The notes under the pieces: generated by a model
The model's input: the letters and a program-made list of their open reading frames with translations, nothing else
Told to the model about the DNA's origin: nothing
Databases searched by the model: none
Part shown: positions 40,446 to 51,702 of the stretch, piece by piece
Layout of the letters: the number at the start of each line of letters is the position of its first letter
How positions within the stretch are numbered: the first letter of the stretch is position 1
Program-made: the position numbers and the translations under genes
Assembly: GCF_000143415.4 (NCBI RefSeq)
Contig: NW_003314281.1
Coordinates: 180,417-244,416 of the forward strand
Length of the DNA: 64,000 nucleotides
Source: Selaginella moellendorffii
Lineage: Eukaryota > Streptophyta > Lycopodiopsida > Selaginellales > Selaginellaceae
Direction: 5' to 3'

Positions 40446-42119
40446 CACATTTAAATTTAAAGCCAAACTCCAAGCTCATTACACTACGAAACAAGGGTCT
40501 AGTACACTTACAATCCCATGAGCACTAGCTCCCCATATCTAACTCCCCACTCCCCCCTCCCATGAGGAACACACGCTTTGGGCTTTCACCCTTAGTACCA
40601 AGATTTAATCTCTAGGACAAGTGTGAAACTTACTAAATATGGAATGGTGCTAGATCACAAATCCGAAAGTAAAAAATAACACCATATGGTTTAGGACACT
40701 CTCTACATTCTGTAAATATGCCTTTTGGGCAGATTTAGACACTTACTATAAATAGCATATGGATCTGGAATGGAACCAACATGTAGGGCATAATAGCAAA
40801 AGTGTTTGGTAGATACGGTAAACTATTATGTAGTGATATTAAGGGACTAGGTTTAATATGTGAAGGTTCTTACCAAGCCAATGCAAGACATAACAAAATA
40901 GAACTAACAAAATGGGCTAAATATGTTTAGCTAAATAGACACTTAGGAACTCCTTCTTCATGCTCATCCGGCTAAGTACAAATGCTAAATCTAGTTTACT
41001 AACACTTGGACAAAACGGGCTAATAAAGGGAACTAACAATACTAACCTCTTGGTATTATGGTAGTAAGAAGAGAGTGTCTGTAAGGACTAGCTAACAAAT
41101 ATCTTTAGATACTTGATGTTACATTTATGACAATTATCTACCTCCCTATTAGATGTGTTTATCCTTAATTTAGGTTTAAAGCCCAAGCTCTATACCATAT
41201 TAGCTGATGAAGTATTTATATTCTCATATGAGGCCACTAATATATTGAAATTGCAATTGACTCTATTTAGCTCTAACTTCATTTTGAGTGCTAATCTTGG
41301 TATTAGGAATGATATGCATTATAAATAAGGCCAAGATTAAAGAGGATGACAATGGGATAAAACAAACAATACAATAATGCAAAAAATCTAACTAATGTCA
41401 TCTACATATATAGGGATGATAAATTATCTAAACATATAGGGGTTACAAACTATAAGTGGCCTTAGTGGCTAAATTTAGCATTACTATAGTGTTAAAAGGG
41501 GAACAATAAATGCATGTACAAAATTAATTCAAAGAGAAGTAACTTGCAACCATCAACAATGAATTCTTAATGGAATTTAGCAATGTTTATAAACCCATCT
41601 AAGAGAAGACATAGCTGGAAAGGAAGAGGATAAAGGGTGCTACTCAACAAGCACTAAAAACATATATTACAACTAAAAAATATATCTTTAATATTTTCTA
41701 TAAACAACCTTTTTTGCAAAAGCTAAAAACATGGTTGTGTGGTGAAAGTGGTTATATCCTTTACTTCTTCACTGGCAGAAGGGCTTGGTTGAAATGCTTT
41801 TAGATTAGATTGTGATTGGAAATCTCTTAAAGATACCCCACATGAAGGTTGTAGTTGAGTTTATGAAGAAGCATCCAGAGTATTATAACATGCATGTTAA
41901 GAGAAGCTAACTATTATATCAAAAGTAACCTAGTACTTATATATGTGTGGATTCTGTATGGATTAAGATATAGTTATAATAATATAGCTAAATTATTATA
42001 TAATTTATACCAGATATTTTTTATTTTAATTTATTACACAAGAATATTCTTAGCATTCTCAAAGAACACATTCTATTAGAAACAGGGGGTTGGCAAAAAG
42101 GGAGGTATGTGAGATATAG
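40446..42119. other. AT-rich stretch, possibly 5' LTR of gypsy B; no genes
   Basis: Immediately beyond the primer-binding-like site, so the first part may be the 5' LTR of element B, but no second copy was found to confirm it. No gene was recognised. Confidence 0.45.
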
Positions 42120-42985
42120 TCTTTACTCAACCTTACCCGACAGCAAAAGGAAGCACGATGAGAGTGAGCCTGTGCTATTTGCGGAGGCGATGAAGCAGAG
42201 CGCGTGGAAGGGAGGGTTTTGCGTCTAAGAGAGCCCTCCCGACGACGATGGCATGGTAACTTTCTAAAGTTTTTTCACTCGTGAGGTTTTAGAATGCCTT
42301 TTTTTTCACATCCAGCCTCGAGCTAGAGCGAAATGGCGGCCATACGAGTGTCATGCCCCTGTTTTGCCAGGGGCTCCAGCTTTTACCCAGACAAGGTTGT
42401 AAGTTTTGTTCTTCTTTATAGACTCGTACAAAACAATGTGATCGAAGGTTGCACCATGACTAACTTCGTTGGTGACAGGAATTCTCTGACCCGATCAAGT
42501 ACGGCAGCATTGTGCCTCCGTGCACTCTGGAAGATGAAGCTAGATCTGGAATGGTGAAGTTCACCGTTCGCAAGCAGAAAATTCACAAGTTTCAGGAAAG
42601 AATGCAGCAGTGTAGCAGTGGTTCCTCCTCAGTGCCCTTTGCATTCCAGGCAAGCCCTTCTATGCCACTCCCAGAGTTTAGAGCGTACGCTGAGGCCTTC
42701 AAGAAGGGCAACTGACGAATGGCTGACGGCGGCCTCCATGGAGGAATTTGAAGGGGTGTACTGGTGCGTCGTGGAGTGTCCGACGGAGCAAGTCGAGGTA
42801 GTGTCTCTCTCTTTTCTTTTTTACTTTCTGGAGCTGCTAAACTTGGATGAACAGGTAATTTATAGTGGATTTGGATACAGCAAAGGTTGGGACTGGATTT
42901 CCTATGGCCAAACCAGGACCTGTAGAAAGTGGCGCTTACGAGAAGTCAGGTTGGAACCTGCAAGAGCCCCCGGATCAATTAGTTA
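42120..42985 (+). pseudogene. JmjC gene duplicate, exons 1-5, introns retained, with stops
   Basis: This plus-strand copy of the JmjC gene start runs from about exon 1 (AAAAGGAAGC, then GAGGCGATGAAGCAGAGCGC) to within exon 5 (CAAGAGCCCCCGGATCAA). Intron sequences are retained, so this is a DNA-level copy. Part of exon 1 and intron 1 is deleted. A CAA codon has become TAA (GCGTCTAAGAG). Further frameshifts occur in exon 4. Residual peptide ARSGMVKFTVRKQKIHKFQE is visible at 42538-42600. Confidence 0.9.
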
Positions 42986-43129
42986 ATCAATTATCATTAA
43001 TGACAATTAATCATCACTAATGATCACCAGATGTAAACACCAACTTAAATATTGGAACTAATGATACAAATAACTGTTATTAAATAAAATAATAAGCATG
43101 AAACTCAAAAAATCAAAAATTTAAAAAAG

Positions 43130-43260
43130 TCTATAACCGAGGGGAAAAAGTTTGGTACAGTGTTGCGAGAAGTTCTGCAACTATGCTGGAGGACACCATA
43201 GAAGAGACACCTGCCAGATTTGTTTATGAACCAGGTAAGTTCTTCTCTATTTAAGCGTTA
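43130..43260 (+). pseudogene. JmjC gene duplicate, exon 6 piece
   Basis: It matches the exon 6 segment encoding [20 protein letters not shown] through DLFMDQ of the parent gene, with substitutions and an insertion (CACCATAGAAGAGACACC). It is separated from the preceding exon-5 piece by about 150 bp of unrelated AT-rich DNA. Confidence 0.85.
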
Positions 43261-43374
43261 GCACAAATTTGTGCCTGGAATGCCCGAAAGTCACTTGAAG
43301 TCAAGGCATGTCTGCCAGAGTGGCTCTAATAGTGAGGCTTAGTTGCAATGTTTGATTGTCATGTATGATTCCTG

Positions 43375-43530
43375 TCTTTGCGAAGTTTTCGATCTGGAAA
43401 AAGGGAAAAAGAGAGATTTTCTTTCTTTTGTTTGCAACTGCCTGTTGCTGTGGCTACCGGTGACGATGGCATGGTAATTTTCTACTCAGTTTTGCCGGAG
43501 GCTCCAGCTTTTTACCTGGACAAGAATGTA
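43375..43530 (+). pseudogene. Second JmjC 5' piece (intron 1 to exon 3)
   Basis: It contains intron 1 (GATCTGGAAAAAGGGAAAAA), exon 2 and the end of exon 3 (GCTCCAGCTTTTTACCTGGA). This repeats the region already present at 42.24-42.39 kb, so the locus holds two differently deleted copies of the same 5' region. Confidence 0.85.
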
Positions 43531-43659
43531 AGTGTTGTTGTTCTGGTCGAAGTTTCCAACGCCCTTTTTCTCTCTTGTGAAAAGATCGGGACGGACTGTT
43601 ATGTCGCGGAAGACCACAAGAAGCGCTCCAAGCGCTTCTGAGTCGGCTGGCGTTAAACC

Positions 43660-43890
43660 AGTATGTGCCAAGTTCTTCTCCATTTGGATCCTTTCCTGCA
43701 ATTCTCTGGGCAAAACAAAACCGAACGAAGAGGAGGCATGCTCGGTCAACATCTTCAAGTGTTTGCCGCCAGAAAGGAGTCCTGTCAGCCTTGGCTGCGT
43801 CTATGCAAGTCTTAACCGCTGCGAAGAGCAGTTTGTCGTGAGAAACAGCCGTGGACAACAGTCAATCGGAGCAAAGCTAACCTGCGTCTG
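43660..43890 (-). pseudogene. Inverted JmjC piece (exon 8 start to exon 7)
   Basis: In the same orientation as the parent gene: exon 8 start with its intron (TTTGGATCCTTTCCTGCAATTC), then exon 7 (TCTATGCAAGTCTTAACCGC, GCAGTTTGTCGTGAGAAACA). It is opposite in orientation to the three preceding pieces, showing a local inversion. Confidence 0.87.
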
Positions 43891-44071
43891 CGCGAAGTAC
43901 AGTACACAAGATTTTCTGGGCCTCTGTCATTTGATCGCTGGCATTCATCACGATTACGCCGCCCGTCTTTGTTATTCCACACTGTCAGTTTCGAGACTCC
44001 CAAGTTTCAAGGATACAAAACTTTAAGAAGCATACACCTCTTTCTTTAATTTTCCTTAGTTATATTTGATC

Positions 44072-45375
44072 TTAAGATACCATCTTTCCAAATTTTGTCT
44101 CGCTCTCTACTGTGGCCAGCACAGTGAAGCGACTATAGTCTCCAGCGAAAACGTCCCATAACGCCGATCCAAACGTCTCCTCGCTCGTCCCGGTCGAAGC
44201 TACCATCCAGATGCTGCCATTCCCGCCAGCTTCGACTTCCATCGCTCGATCCGTCTCCACGAATGCATCCTCCGCTGTCGCGGCACAGATCCCATCCGAG
44301 TTTCGGATGATCTCACACTTGAGCTTGGTGACCTTGATGCTGAAAGTGTTTCTGTTCTCGAGCTTCATGCAAACTTTAGCGATGGGTCGGCCCAGCTCGT
44401 CGAAGTTGAACGAGGCGGCTTGGATCTTGGCGGTGGATCTGGCTGGCACGGGGAGCTCACCAGTCTTTTCAGCCGAAACCTTGTACATGCCGTGGAAGTT
44501 CTCCTTGAACCAGTACTCGAGCTTGACGGAGTACGGCACCACTGTTCCTGGTTCCAGCCCCCCGTGCTCACCCAAGTGATCCTTGAGCGAGAAAGTGTAC
44601 GGTATCGTCACCTTTCGTGACGATCGAGCCGAGAGCGTCATGTTGTGGTCGATCCTCTGAACATCGAGGAGCTTGTTGTTCATCTCCATGGAAACGTTCG
44701 TGTAGACAAGCTGGAAATCCAGAAGTTTACATGAGAAAAAATAAGAGAACTCGTCTATACCTGGATTGGAAGAGGATTCCCATTCTTGACTCGAGCTTCA
44801 AGGCTGAGCATGACCTCGTCCGGAGTGATTCTCACGAAGCGCGATCCATTGAGCATCCCTGTGGGAGGAACAAAGTTGCGGAGCTTCCCAATGCCAAGCT
44901 TGTCATCGACAATGGTGAGGAACTGCTTTAGCTTGGAGATGGTGATGGCAAACATCCCACGGATGACCTCGAAACAATTCACCCTCGCTCGAATCGTGAA
45001 TGGAATAATCCTTCCTGCGCTTCCACTCCTGCTGGGATTCCCAGGTCCACTGTTTCCCGGTGGCTTGACGTTCTTGTAAGCAAACTGGAGGGGCACCTTG
45101 ATCACTTCAGAAGTTCGAGGCTGAATTGCGCAGGAGTGCTGGACCTGCTTGACGATCACCGGGTGATCTTCGGAGCTTACAGCCAGATCTTCGACCAGAA
45201 ACTCAATGTCCACCAGATGTAGAGCTTCAGGGTTTGGATTGTCTACTTCCAGATCCACATCCATGTCGACTTGCTCGTCCATTATAGACTTGACACACAT
45301 TCCAACTATCTCAGCTCTCGCTGAATCCTGCGAGACTACGAGAACATCACACTTACCCGTGTCATTCATTGCCAT
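44072..45375 (-). CDS. LEA14/WHy-type late embryogenesis abundant-like protein, two domains
   Basis: Minus-strand exons 45375-44761 and 44710-44072 give 417 residues. The N-terminal half has the LEA_2/WHy pattern: DVDLEVDNPNPEALHLVDIE, a strand of DLAVSSED, and SEVIKVPLQFAYKNV. The C-terminal half has a second related unit: NFDELGRPIAKVCMKLENRN, FSIKVTKLKCEII and PVPARSTAKI. LEA14-like proteins are small beta-sandwich proteins linked to desiccation and stress; two in tandem fit desiccation biology, though the exact role is inferred. There is no signal peptide. The 50-bp intron separates the two halves. The next piece of genome downstream is the scrambled JmjC copies, and a decayed copy of exon 2 lies at 24.3 kb, so this gene has been caught in the same duplications. 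A different beta-sandwich fold (arrestin-like) is an alternative. Confidence 0.7.
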
Positions 45376-48049
45376 ATTAATCGATAAAACGCTTGCTACA
45401 CAATTTCCTCACGTTGGACATTACACCGATTTATATATCTGAGCGTGTAGTTCTCTATAAGCTTTCCTGGATCCCTTCCTTGATTGCTGAGCAATGGCAA
45501 GGAATCGCTAAACTTACAAGTTAAATTGGTGTGAGACTTTTTGCAAACTGAGATATATCTAAAATATGCTTGAATATTTTAGAATATTCTACTATCTAAC
45601 GGTTGTTAGGTTAATGTTTATAATTTATAAATTTCCTAAACACTTCCTAGTATATTCTAGTTTATTCTACCATCTAGATATTTAATAAGATTAATTTTGA
45701 GTTTATAGATTATAAAATTTCAACTGATAAATTTGATTAATAAATAATAAACACTACTATTAAGAAAACCAAATATTGCTGCATTCAAGGAATAAAAAAT
45801 GTTTTTCTTAAGTAAAATATATAGAAACTCTAAAACTTTTTTGCAAATTCTTACATGAGTAAACATATTGTCATTATGCTCTAAACAATAGTAATGGAAA
45901 TTTTTTAGATAGATTATCCATAGATAACTATAACATATGTAACTATATTATTCCTAAATTAATGGAGTAATAATAACATTTAAATTAACATATGAACGTC
46001 TTAAAAATTTTAAAAATACTATACTACTTGTTAAATGTGATGCAACTGTAATAGAATCTTTTAGTGGTGAAACATTATCTCAATATCTTGTAAAATATTT
46101 CAAAGTATTGAAAAAAAGTTAAAATTTAGCAAGATTGCTTATTTTGGTGGTATGGATATGAAAATTTTTAACTTTTCTTTTAAATATGTTACTAGAAATC
46201 ATCATAATAAGTTTATTCAAAAACTAAATTAAATTAAATTTAAAATTATTATAAAATAAATATTTTAGAATTTCACTGTGAATTAATATTTATTATAAAA
46301 TAATAAATCATCATATTGAAATTGGATAGATATTTATTTATTAGAAATAGTATAAAACCTCCAAATGAAAATTTAATCTTAACATTAAACCTATCTGCAT
46401 GCTAGTGTTAACAAATATAGAAAATAGTAAAGAGATATGAAATAGTAGTTTTCATGAATTTATTGAATATGGTCAATTCCAAATAAAGCAACTCTTATTT
46501 TGTTTAACAGTCATTATTGTATAGTAAATACTAAAGCCATGCATTATAAATACTACTTTACTGGATAAAATAAGGTAATATTAAAATCTATAATATAGAA
46601 AAGTATGGAAAACATTGTAGTTAATGATTTATTGTTTTCATGCTTTCATGTTATAAATTGCAATAGCTCTTATTTATAGCAAGCAATTTGTAATGAAAGC
46701 TTTTGTGGGGAGGTATACTTAGGGTGGGTGGGTTAACAAAAAATTATAGCAATCTTCTAAATATATGAAAAAAAAACACATATATATGCTTAAATTGTTG
46801 TAATACATGTGTGACTTATTAAATAATATTTTGACAACTTTTCTTTTACACATAGGCATGCATTGTTGCCTACAATATATGCATAGCAAAGTCTAAATAT
46901 ACATTTTTTTGCATTGCATAAATATTAACTCTACATCAGTTTTTTTAACACATTAGTAAGGTTTAGACTTATGGCTTTTGAACATGATGTTTTCCAATGG
47001 GTAAATTAAATTTTTGAGTATATTTTGGATATTATAGGTTAAGTTTGCCATTGCTATATGATTGGGGTTATTTCTTTGGTGAAGGTAATGATATGCTTAT
47101 GACTAATTTATACAGAAATTAACATTTACATGTTTGCTAAAGGAACAAAAATTGGTGGCCATGACCAAAAAGCACTAATTAAACACTCCATTATAATGTG
47201 TGATGTTGTGACAAGACAAAAATCTTTCATTCAATACCTCAATTTTGGTGATGGTACTTATTGTCCTATTACTCCATAAATCACTTTGGTGATGGTATTT
47301 ATTGACCTATTGCTCTACAGATCAGTCATGAATTTCATCTTTACATGATATTGTAAAAGGAAAAGAAAAGTTCTAGAATATTTATCTCATATAATATAAA
47401 TTACCACTATATACTTGCTTACATAAAACTTGTGTTGCATACTTTTTTGTGTAAAACCTTTGTTAAATTTGTGATGACATCATGTTATATAGGATAATGT
47501 GGCAATTTAAGGTGTCATGCCTTATGTTTACATAGCATACTCCATGATAAAATGTTATACAAACAATTATGTTTTGATTGTTTATAAAGTAATTGAAAAG
47601 TGATTGTGTATGTAATATTTTTGCATGCAACTCAAAATAAAAATAAATAAAACCACACATGTAAATATATAATGCTCCCATGCATAATCACATATTTATT
47701 GCCATACTTATTAAAGATATTATTAATACTTACTTTGTTTTATTAATAAATGGCTATTTAATGTATATTTAAGCTAGCATTAATAATGTGCTAGAGTTTT
47801 TTATTTGGAATTGACCATCTTTGATAAACTAAGAAATGCATTCAGAATAAAAAGTGACAAGGAAGTGCTACATTTATTTACTAAATTGTATCTTTGGAAA
47901 CCTAAATTCTACTGTTAAATTAGATTTTTTATTTGGAAATTTAAATAAAATAAGTAACAATATTCTTTTTTTATTTATAAATAATTTACTGCTATAATTA
48001 AATTTTGAAGAGTTAAACAATAAAATCTTCTGTTTTTAAGTAACGTTTA
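45376..48049. other. AT-rich intergenic region, no genes
   Basis: 2.7 kb of very AT-rich sequence. No supported gene. The segment 45632-45795 recurs in inverted orientation at about 58775-58920 (see repeats). Confidence 0.6.
45632..45795 (+). repeat. Dispersed AT-rich repeat, copy 1
   Basis: Similar to the reverse complement of about 58775-58920. Shared words are TAGTATATTCTAGTTTATTCTA, broken into TAGTATATTC and TAGTTTATTCTA, then ACACTA and TATTAAGAAAA, in the same order. The two copies have different gaps. Confidence 0.6.
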
Positions 48050-50200
48050 TTATTGTTGAGAACATTTATGACCATAGATACTAGACATCAACACGTACGT
48101 TGCCCCTTCTTTCTCATCGATTCTCAGTAACTCATCGTACGCTAGCTGTCCTACGGCCACATTGTTCCACTTGTTACACGCGCCTAGCAGCGTCGTCCAC
48201 GCGAAAGCATCGGCTTTAACCGGCATGGAGTCCAATACCTCAGCGGCCAGCTCCAGCTCGTTTGCTCGGCCAAGCATATCGATCAAGCAGGTGTAGTGCT
48301 CCACGTCCGGCTTGATTCCAAACTTTGGGGAGCTCATCGCCTGGAACACCATCCTGCCCCTGTCCACCAGACCAGCGTGAGCACAAGCGCTCAAGACCGA
48401 ATTGAATGTGAGCTTGTCGGCCTGCAACCCCTCCAGGAGCATCTGGTCGAAGAGATGGAAGACAAGATCACTGTCGCCCAGTCGGCTATATCCTGCTATG
48501 AGCGATGTCCAGGTGACCGAGTCCATCGCCGTTGCTAGAGCAGTGAAGAGCTCGTGAGCCTCGGACATGCGACCGCATCTTCCATAAGTGTCTACTAAAG
48601 AGTTGCTCATCACTGCCGAGCTCTCCATGCCGACCCTGCAAACCTCTGCGTGGATTTTCCTCGCGGCACCCGCGGCCATCATGCCACCACAGGCCTTGAG
48701 CGCCGCTATAAAGCTGAGAGAATCCGGTTCCAAGCCTTCTCCATCTCCATCCTTGGACTTCATGCGGAAGAACAGCTCTAGAGCCTGATCTTCCTCCCTG
48801 TTTTCCACATAGCCGAGCATCATCGCGTTGTGGACCGCTACTGTGCGTTGAGGCATCGCGTCGAAGACCTTGCGAGCGTCTGGCATGCTGCCACACTTGG
48901 CGTACAAGTTCACCAAGCTGGTCGAGAGAAACAAGACCGAGTCGTAGCCAGAGTTTGCTGCTCGGGAGTGGATAGCTCTCCCTGCGTCGAGAGACTTGCT
49001 CTTCACAAGCTTGCCGGCGACCATCTTGCCTTCCTCTCTGGATGATAGCCCTGTGCAGGCCTTGATCGCAGCAACATACGTGATAGAACACCCCTTGAGT
49101 GTCATGCTTGACACCAAGTCGAGAACCATCTCTTCCTCCGAGTTCTCGCCATATCCCAGCACCAAAACGTTCCAAAGCACCAGGTCATGGCAAGGCATCC
49201 TATCGAAGACCGTCCGAGCATCTCTCATGCTCCCACACTTTGCGTACATGGCGATCAAGCCGCTTGTGACGAGCATGTTTTTGTCACACTTGTTCTTCAC
49301 AGCGAGGGAGTGGACGCGCATTCCCTTCTCCAGCGATTCAACCTTGATCGCAACTCTCCCATTTCCCAGCATCCTGCCTCCTTCCTTCGCTGCCATCGCC
49401 GCGCAAGCCTTGAGAGCAGCAACAAAAGTCAGATAATTCGGAGAACACTCCATCCTAGAAGCGAGAAACAACTGCAAAGCCATCTCACCTTCGCCATTGT
49501 CAACGTATCCGAGCAGCAGCGCGTTCCAAGACACCACGTCCTTGTCCACCATCGCCTCAAAAACTCTTCGAGCTTCCACCATGCTCCCACACTTCGCATA
49601 CATATCCACCAGCGAGTTCATGAGATAGCTGTCGGAGCACCAGCCATTTCTTTCCGCTCGGTGATGGATCCCAGTCCCGATCTGGAGAGACTCCACCTTG
49701 ACAAGCCTTCCATCCTCGAGTTTCTTCCACTCTTCTTTGGCAGCCAAAGTCGTGCAAGCCTTGAGAGCCGCCACAAAAGTTCGAGCGTTGGCTTCCTCGT
49801 GAGCGGCGGCAAAGAGCTTCATAGCCAGCTCTTCCTGTCCATTCTCCGCCAGCGCCATCATCAGCGCGTTCCAGGAGACGATGTCATGGACCGGCATTCT
49901 CTGGAAGACGCTGCGCGCATTCTCCAGGCTCCCACACTTGGCATACATGTTGATAATGCTGCTCCCCACGTAGAAATCGAGCTTCTCCACGCTATCGATC
50001 ACCCGCGAGTGTAGAAACCTGCCGGCGTCCAAGTCCCGCGTGACGCCACACGCCTTGAGGGCCGCCAGAAAGAGCTGAGCTCTCGAACTGGGGATTTCCT
50101 TTCGAGAGCTCTCCCATCTCTCCAAGATGAGATTCTTGACAACCCTGCTCGTCGTGACCAGCGGACAGGAGCCTCTCCCCAAATGCATGCCCCGATTCAC
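48050..50200 (-). CDS. PLS-class pentatricopeptide repeat protein, intronless, short C terminus
   Basis: A single 716-residue frame. Many PPR units of P, L and S type are visible, including YVGSSIINMYAKCGSLENAR, VFQRMPVHDIVSWNALM, LVDMYAKCGSMVEARRVFEA, and SVLSACAHAGLVDRGRMVF. PPR proteins bind organellar RNA in sequence-specific ways for editing, splicing or stability. The last recognisable part is the E1-like region (GIKPDVEHYTCLIDMLGRA, AFAWTTLLGACNKWNNV) but it stops at SSIYGHKCSQQ, with no E2, E+ or DYW domain. Intronless PLS genes are common in lycophytes, so this is ordinary except for the early end. Unusual inserts (for example KLEDGRLVKVESLQIG) break the repeats in several places, at similar positions. 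N-terminal targeting sequence is plausible. Confidence 0.92.
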   Translation of the reverse strand: MNRGMHLGRGSCPLVTTSRVVKNLILERWESSRKEIPSSRAQLFLAALKACGVTRDLDAGRFLHSRVIDSVEKLDFYVGSSIINMYAKCGSLENARSVFQRMPVHDIVSWNALMMALAENGQEELAMKLFAAAHEEANARTFVAALKACTTLAAKEEWKKLEDGRLVKVESLQIGTGIHHRAERNGWCSDSYLMNSLVDMYAKCGSMVEARRVFEAMVDKDVVSWNALLLGYVDNGEGEMALQLFLASRMECSPNYLTFVAALKACAAMAAKEGGRMLGNGRVAIKVESLEKGMRVHSLAVKNKCDKNMLVTSGLIAMYAKCGSMRDARTVFDRMPCHDLVLWNVLVLGYGENSEEEMVLDLVSSMTLKGCSITYVAAIKACTGLSSREEGKMVAGKLVKSKSLDAGRAIHSRAANSGYDSVLFLSTSLVNLYAKCGSMPDARKVFDAMPQRTVAVHNAMMLGYVENREEDQALELFFRMKSKDGDGEGLEPDSLSFIAALKACGGMMAAGAARKIHAEVCRVGMESSAVMSNSLVDTYGRCGRMSEAHELFTALATAMDSVTWTSLIAGYSRLGDSDLVFHLFDQMLLEGLQADKLTFNSVLSACAHAGLVDRGRMVFQAMSSPKFGIKPDVEHYTCLIDMLGRANELELAAEVLDSMPVKADAFAWTTLLGACNKWNNVAVGQLAYDELLRIDEKEGATYVLMSSIYGHKCSQQ

Positions 50201-50503
50201 GAAAATCGGCCGCCCCTCGCGAGAATCTCATCCTCAGACGCGAAACCACACCTGCTCTCATTGTAGATCATCTGGCGAATCCCGGATGAGTCGAAATCAT
50301 CGCATTCTTGGACGGATCCGGGGGGCGAGGCGCTCTTACCTAGCTCAAGAACCCTAACAAAATAGAAACGAAACTTTATACTAAAGGGAAAGGGTTATAC
50401 GATTTATAGTTGGCATCTTATTTATTGGTATTCGCATCTGGGATCTAGGCGACCAAAGAAAACATCTGGCTTGAGGGTTGGCAACGATCCACGAAAATGA
50501 AAA
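50201..50503. other. Upstream spacer of the PPR gene
   Basis: About 300 bp. No gene recognised. Confidence 0.4.
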
Positions 50504-51160
50504 ATGGAAAGAGGCTGTCGGCAATGTTTTGGGGAAATTAAAACGTTGCATGCGCTGCTCGTGATGAGCTTGGATAAAAGCTCAAATCAGGTTGACCTCC
50601 TTCCCAAGGTAAACTCTCCCAAGGATCCCAAAGATCACAGGATGCAATTAGCAAAGCATATAAAGTTCGTGCATTCTTTGTTCATTTCTAATCAGTGCTT
50701 TCTTCTGGATCTTGCCATGGCATTCTCTCCTGCAAAAGTTTTTCTTCGTGTCCAGATTTGTCATGCGTTCTGCAAGACGAAGGTACCACTTTTAGATCTG
50801 TAACAATCTTTTGGGCCAGCATTAACTAACGCAGCTTTGTATTTGACATAAAAGGTGTGTTTTGTTTTTTTTTTCCGGTGCTAAACAGGTCCATTTCAAG
50901 ATCACCATGGAAACCAGCAAGGAGAAAGTAATCAAAGCTTTTGTCAAGATTAATACTTACACTGGTAACCCTTCAAAGTTCTCCAAGGCTTGCAAGCTCG
51001 TTTTGCAGCTGCTTGATATGAAACATGGACTTCATTCTTTGAGATGCTTGAGGTTGCCATGAGTTCTCCAATTAAGGCCAACACAGTAGCTGTTCCAGTG
51101 GATTACCAGCAGCTCTTTCCGGCTGTGCAATACAAAATCAATGTAAGTAGCAACTTCAAG
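50504..51160 (+). CDS. Possible small gene or gene fragment, function unknown
   Basis: Two plausibly coding pieces have good splice-like borders. The first, 50504-50780, ends at AAG before GTACCA. The second, from 50890 after TAAACAG, begins VHFKITMETSKEKVIKAFVK and ends within about 51035-51160. In another frame after a donor at 50965 the text continues FEMLEVAMSSPIKANTVAVP. Codon use looks biased compared with the AT-rich flanks but no family was recognised and the joins are uncertain. It may be a decayed gene. Confidence 0.3.
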
Positions 51161-51426
51161 TGAGTTTCTTTCCTTTAGAACAGACAAAGTCTTTTTGGCA
51201 GTCCTTCGCTCCTTCACAGCAAAAACAAATCCAAGTGTGGGCTCGTTGGCCACAGCTCTGGAATGGCTTTTACACCGAAGACAATTGCAAGAAGAAAGCT
51301 AAAAAAGAGACTACCGGATGCATAAACTTGCAAAAGAACAGGAGAGAAGCCTTGAACGAGTGCTTGACAATAGCTGCGAAACGCTACAAGCAGGCATGGT
51401 AAGTAGTAGCTCCACCTCGTTTTGCT

Positions 51427-51702
51427 TTAATTCTGTCTGCCCCTGATGAGACGGCCACAATCCTCGAGGGCCAGCAGCGCACCTTGTCGGGGCATCGGAC
51501 GAAGCAGCTTCCTTGACTTGATGCCGAACAAGCAATCCAGCTCCATAATATAAGCCCAACCCAGATCGACCAGCATGAAACCATCGTTGCCAACAAGAAT
51601 TATGGACATCCCTTCTTGCATCCAACCAGGAAAAGGTCGACATCCATCCACGTCGAAAGCTACCCTGCACAGCTTGTCGCCATGGAGAACCATCTCTTCC
51701 AC
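51427..51702 (-). CDS. Possible gene fragment, unknown
   Basis: A 91-residue minus-strand frame (for example HGDKLCRVAFDVDG, ILVGNDGFMLVDLGWAYIME) looks like a beta-rich protein piece, perhaps from an F-box/kelch-type protein. Neighbouring frames on both strands compete, and no start or splice context decides it. A pseudogene is as likely. Confidence 0.25.
   Translation of the reverse strand: MEEMVLHGDKLCRVAFDVDGCRPFPGWMQEGMSIILVGNDGFMLVDLGWAYIMELDCLFGIKSRKLLRPMPRQGALLALEDCGRLIRGRQN

Noticed and set aside
49187-50014. 275-codon plus-strand frame over the PPR gene
   Set aside because: Antisense shadow of the repeat-rich PPR frame.
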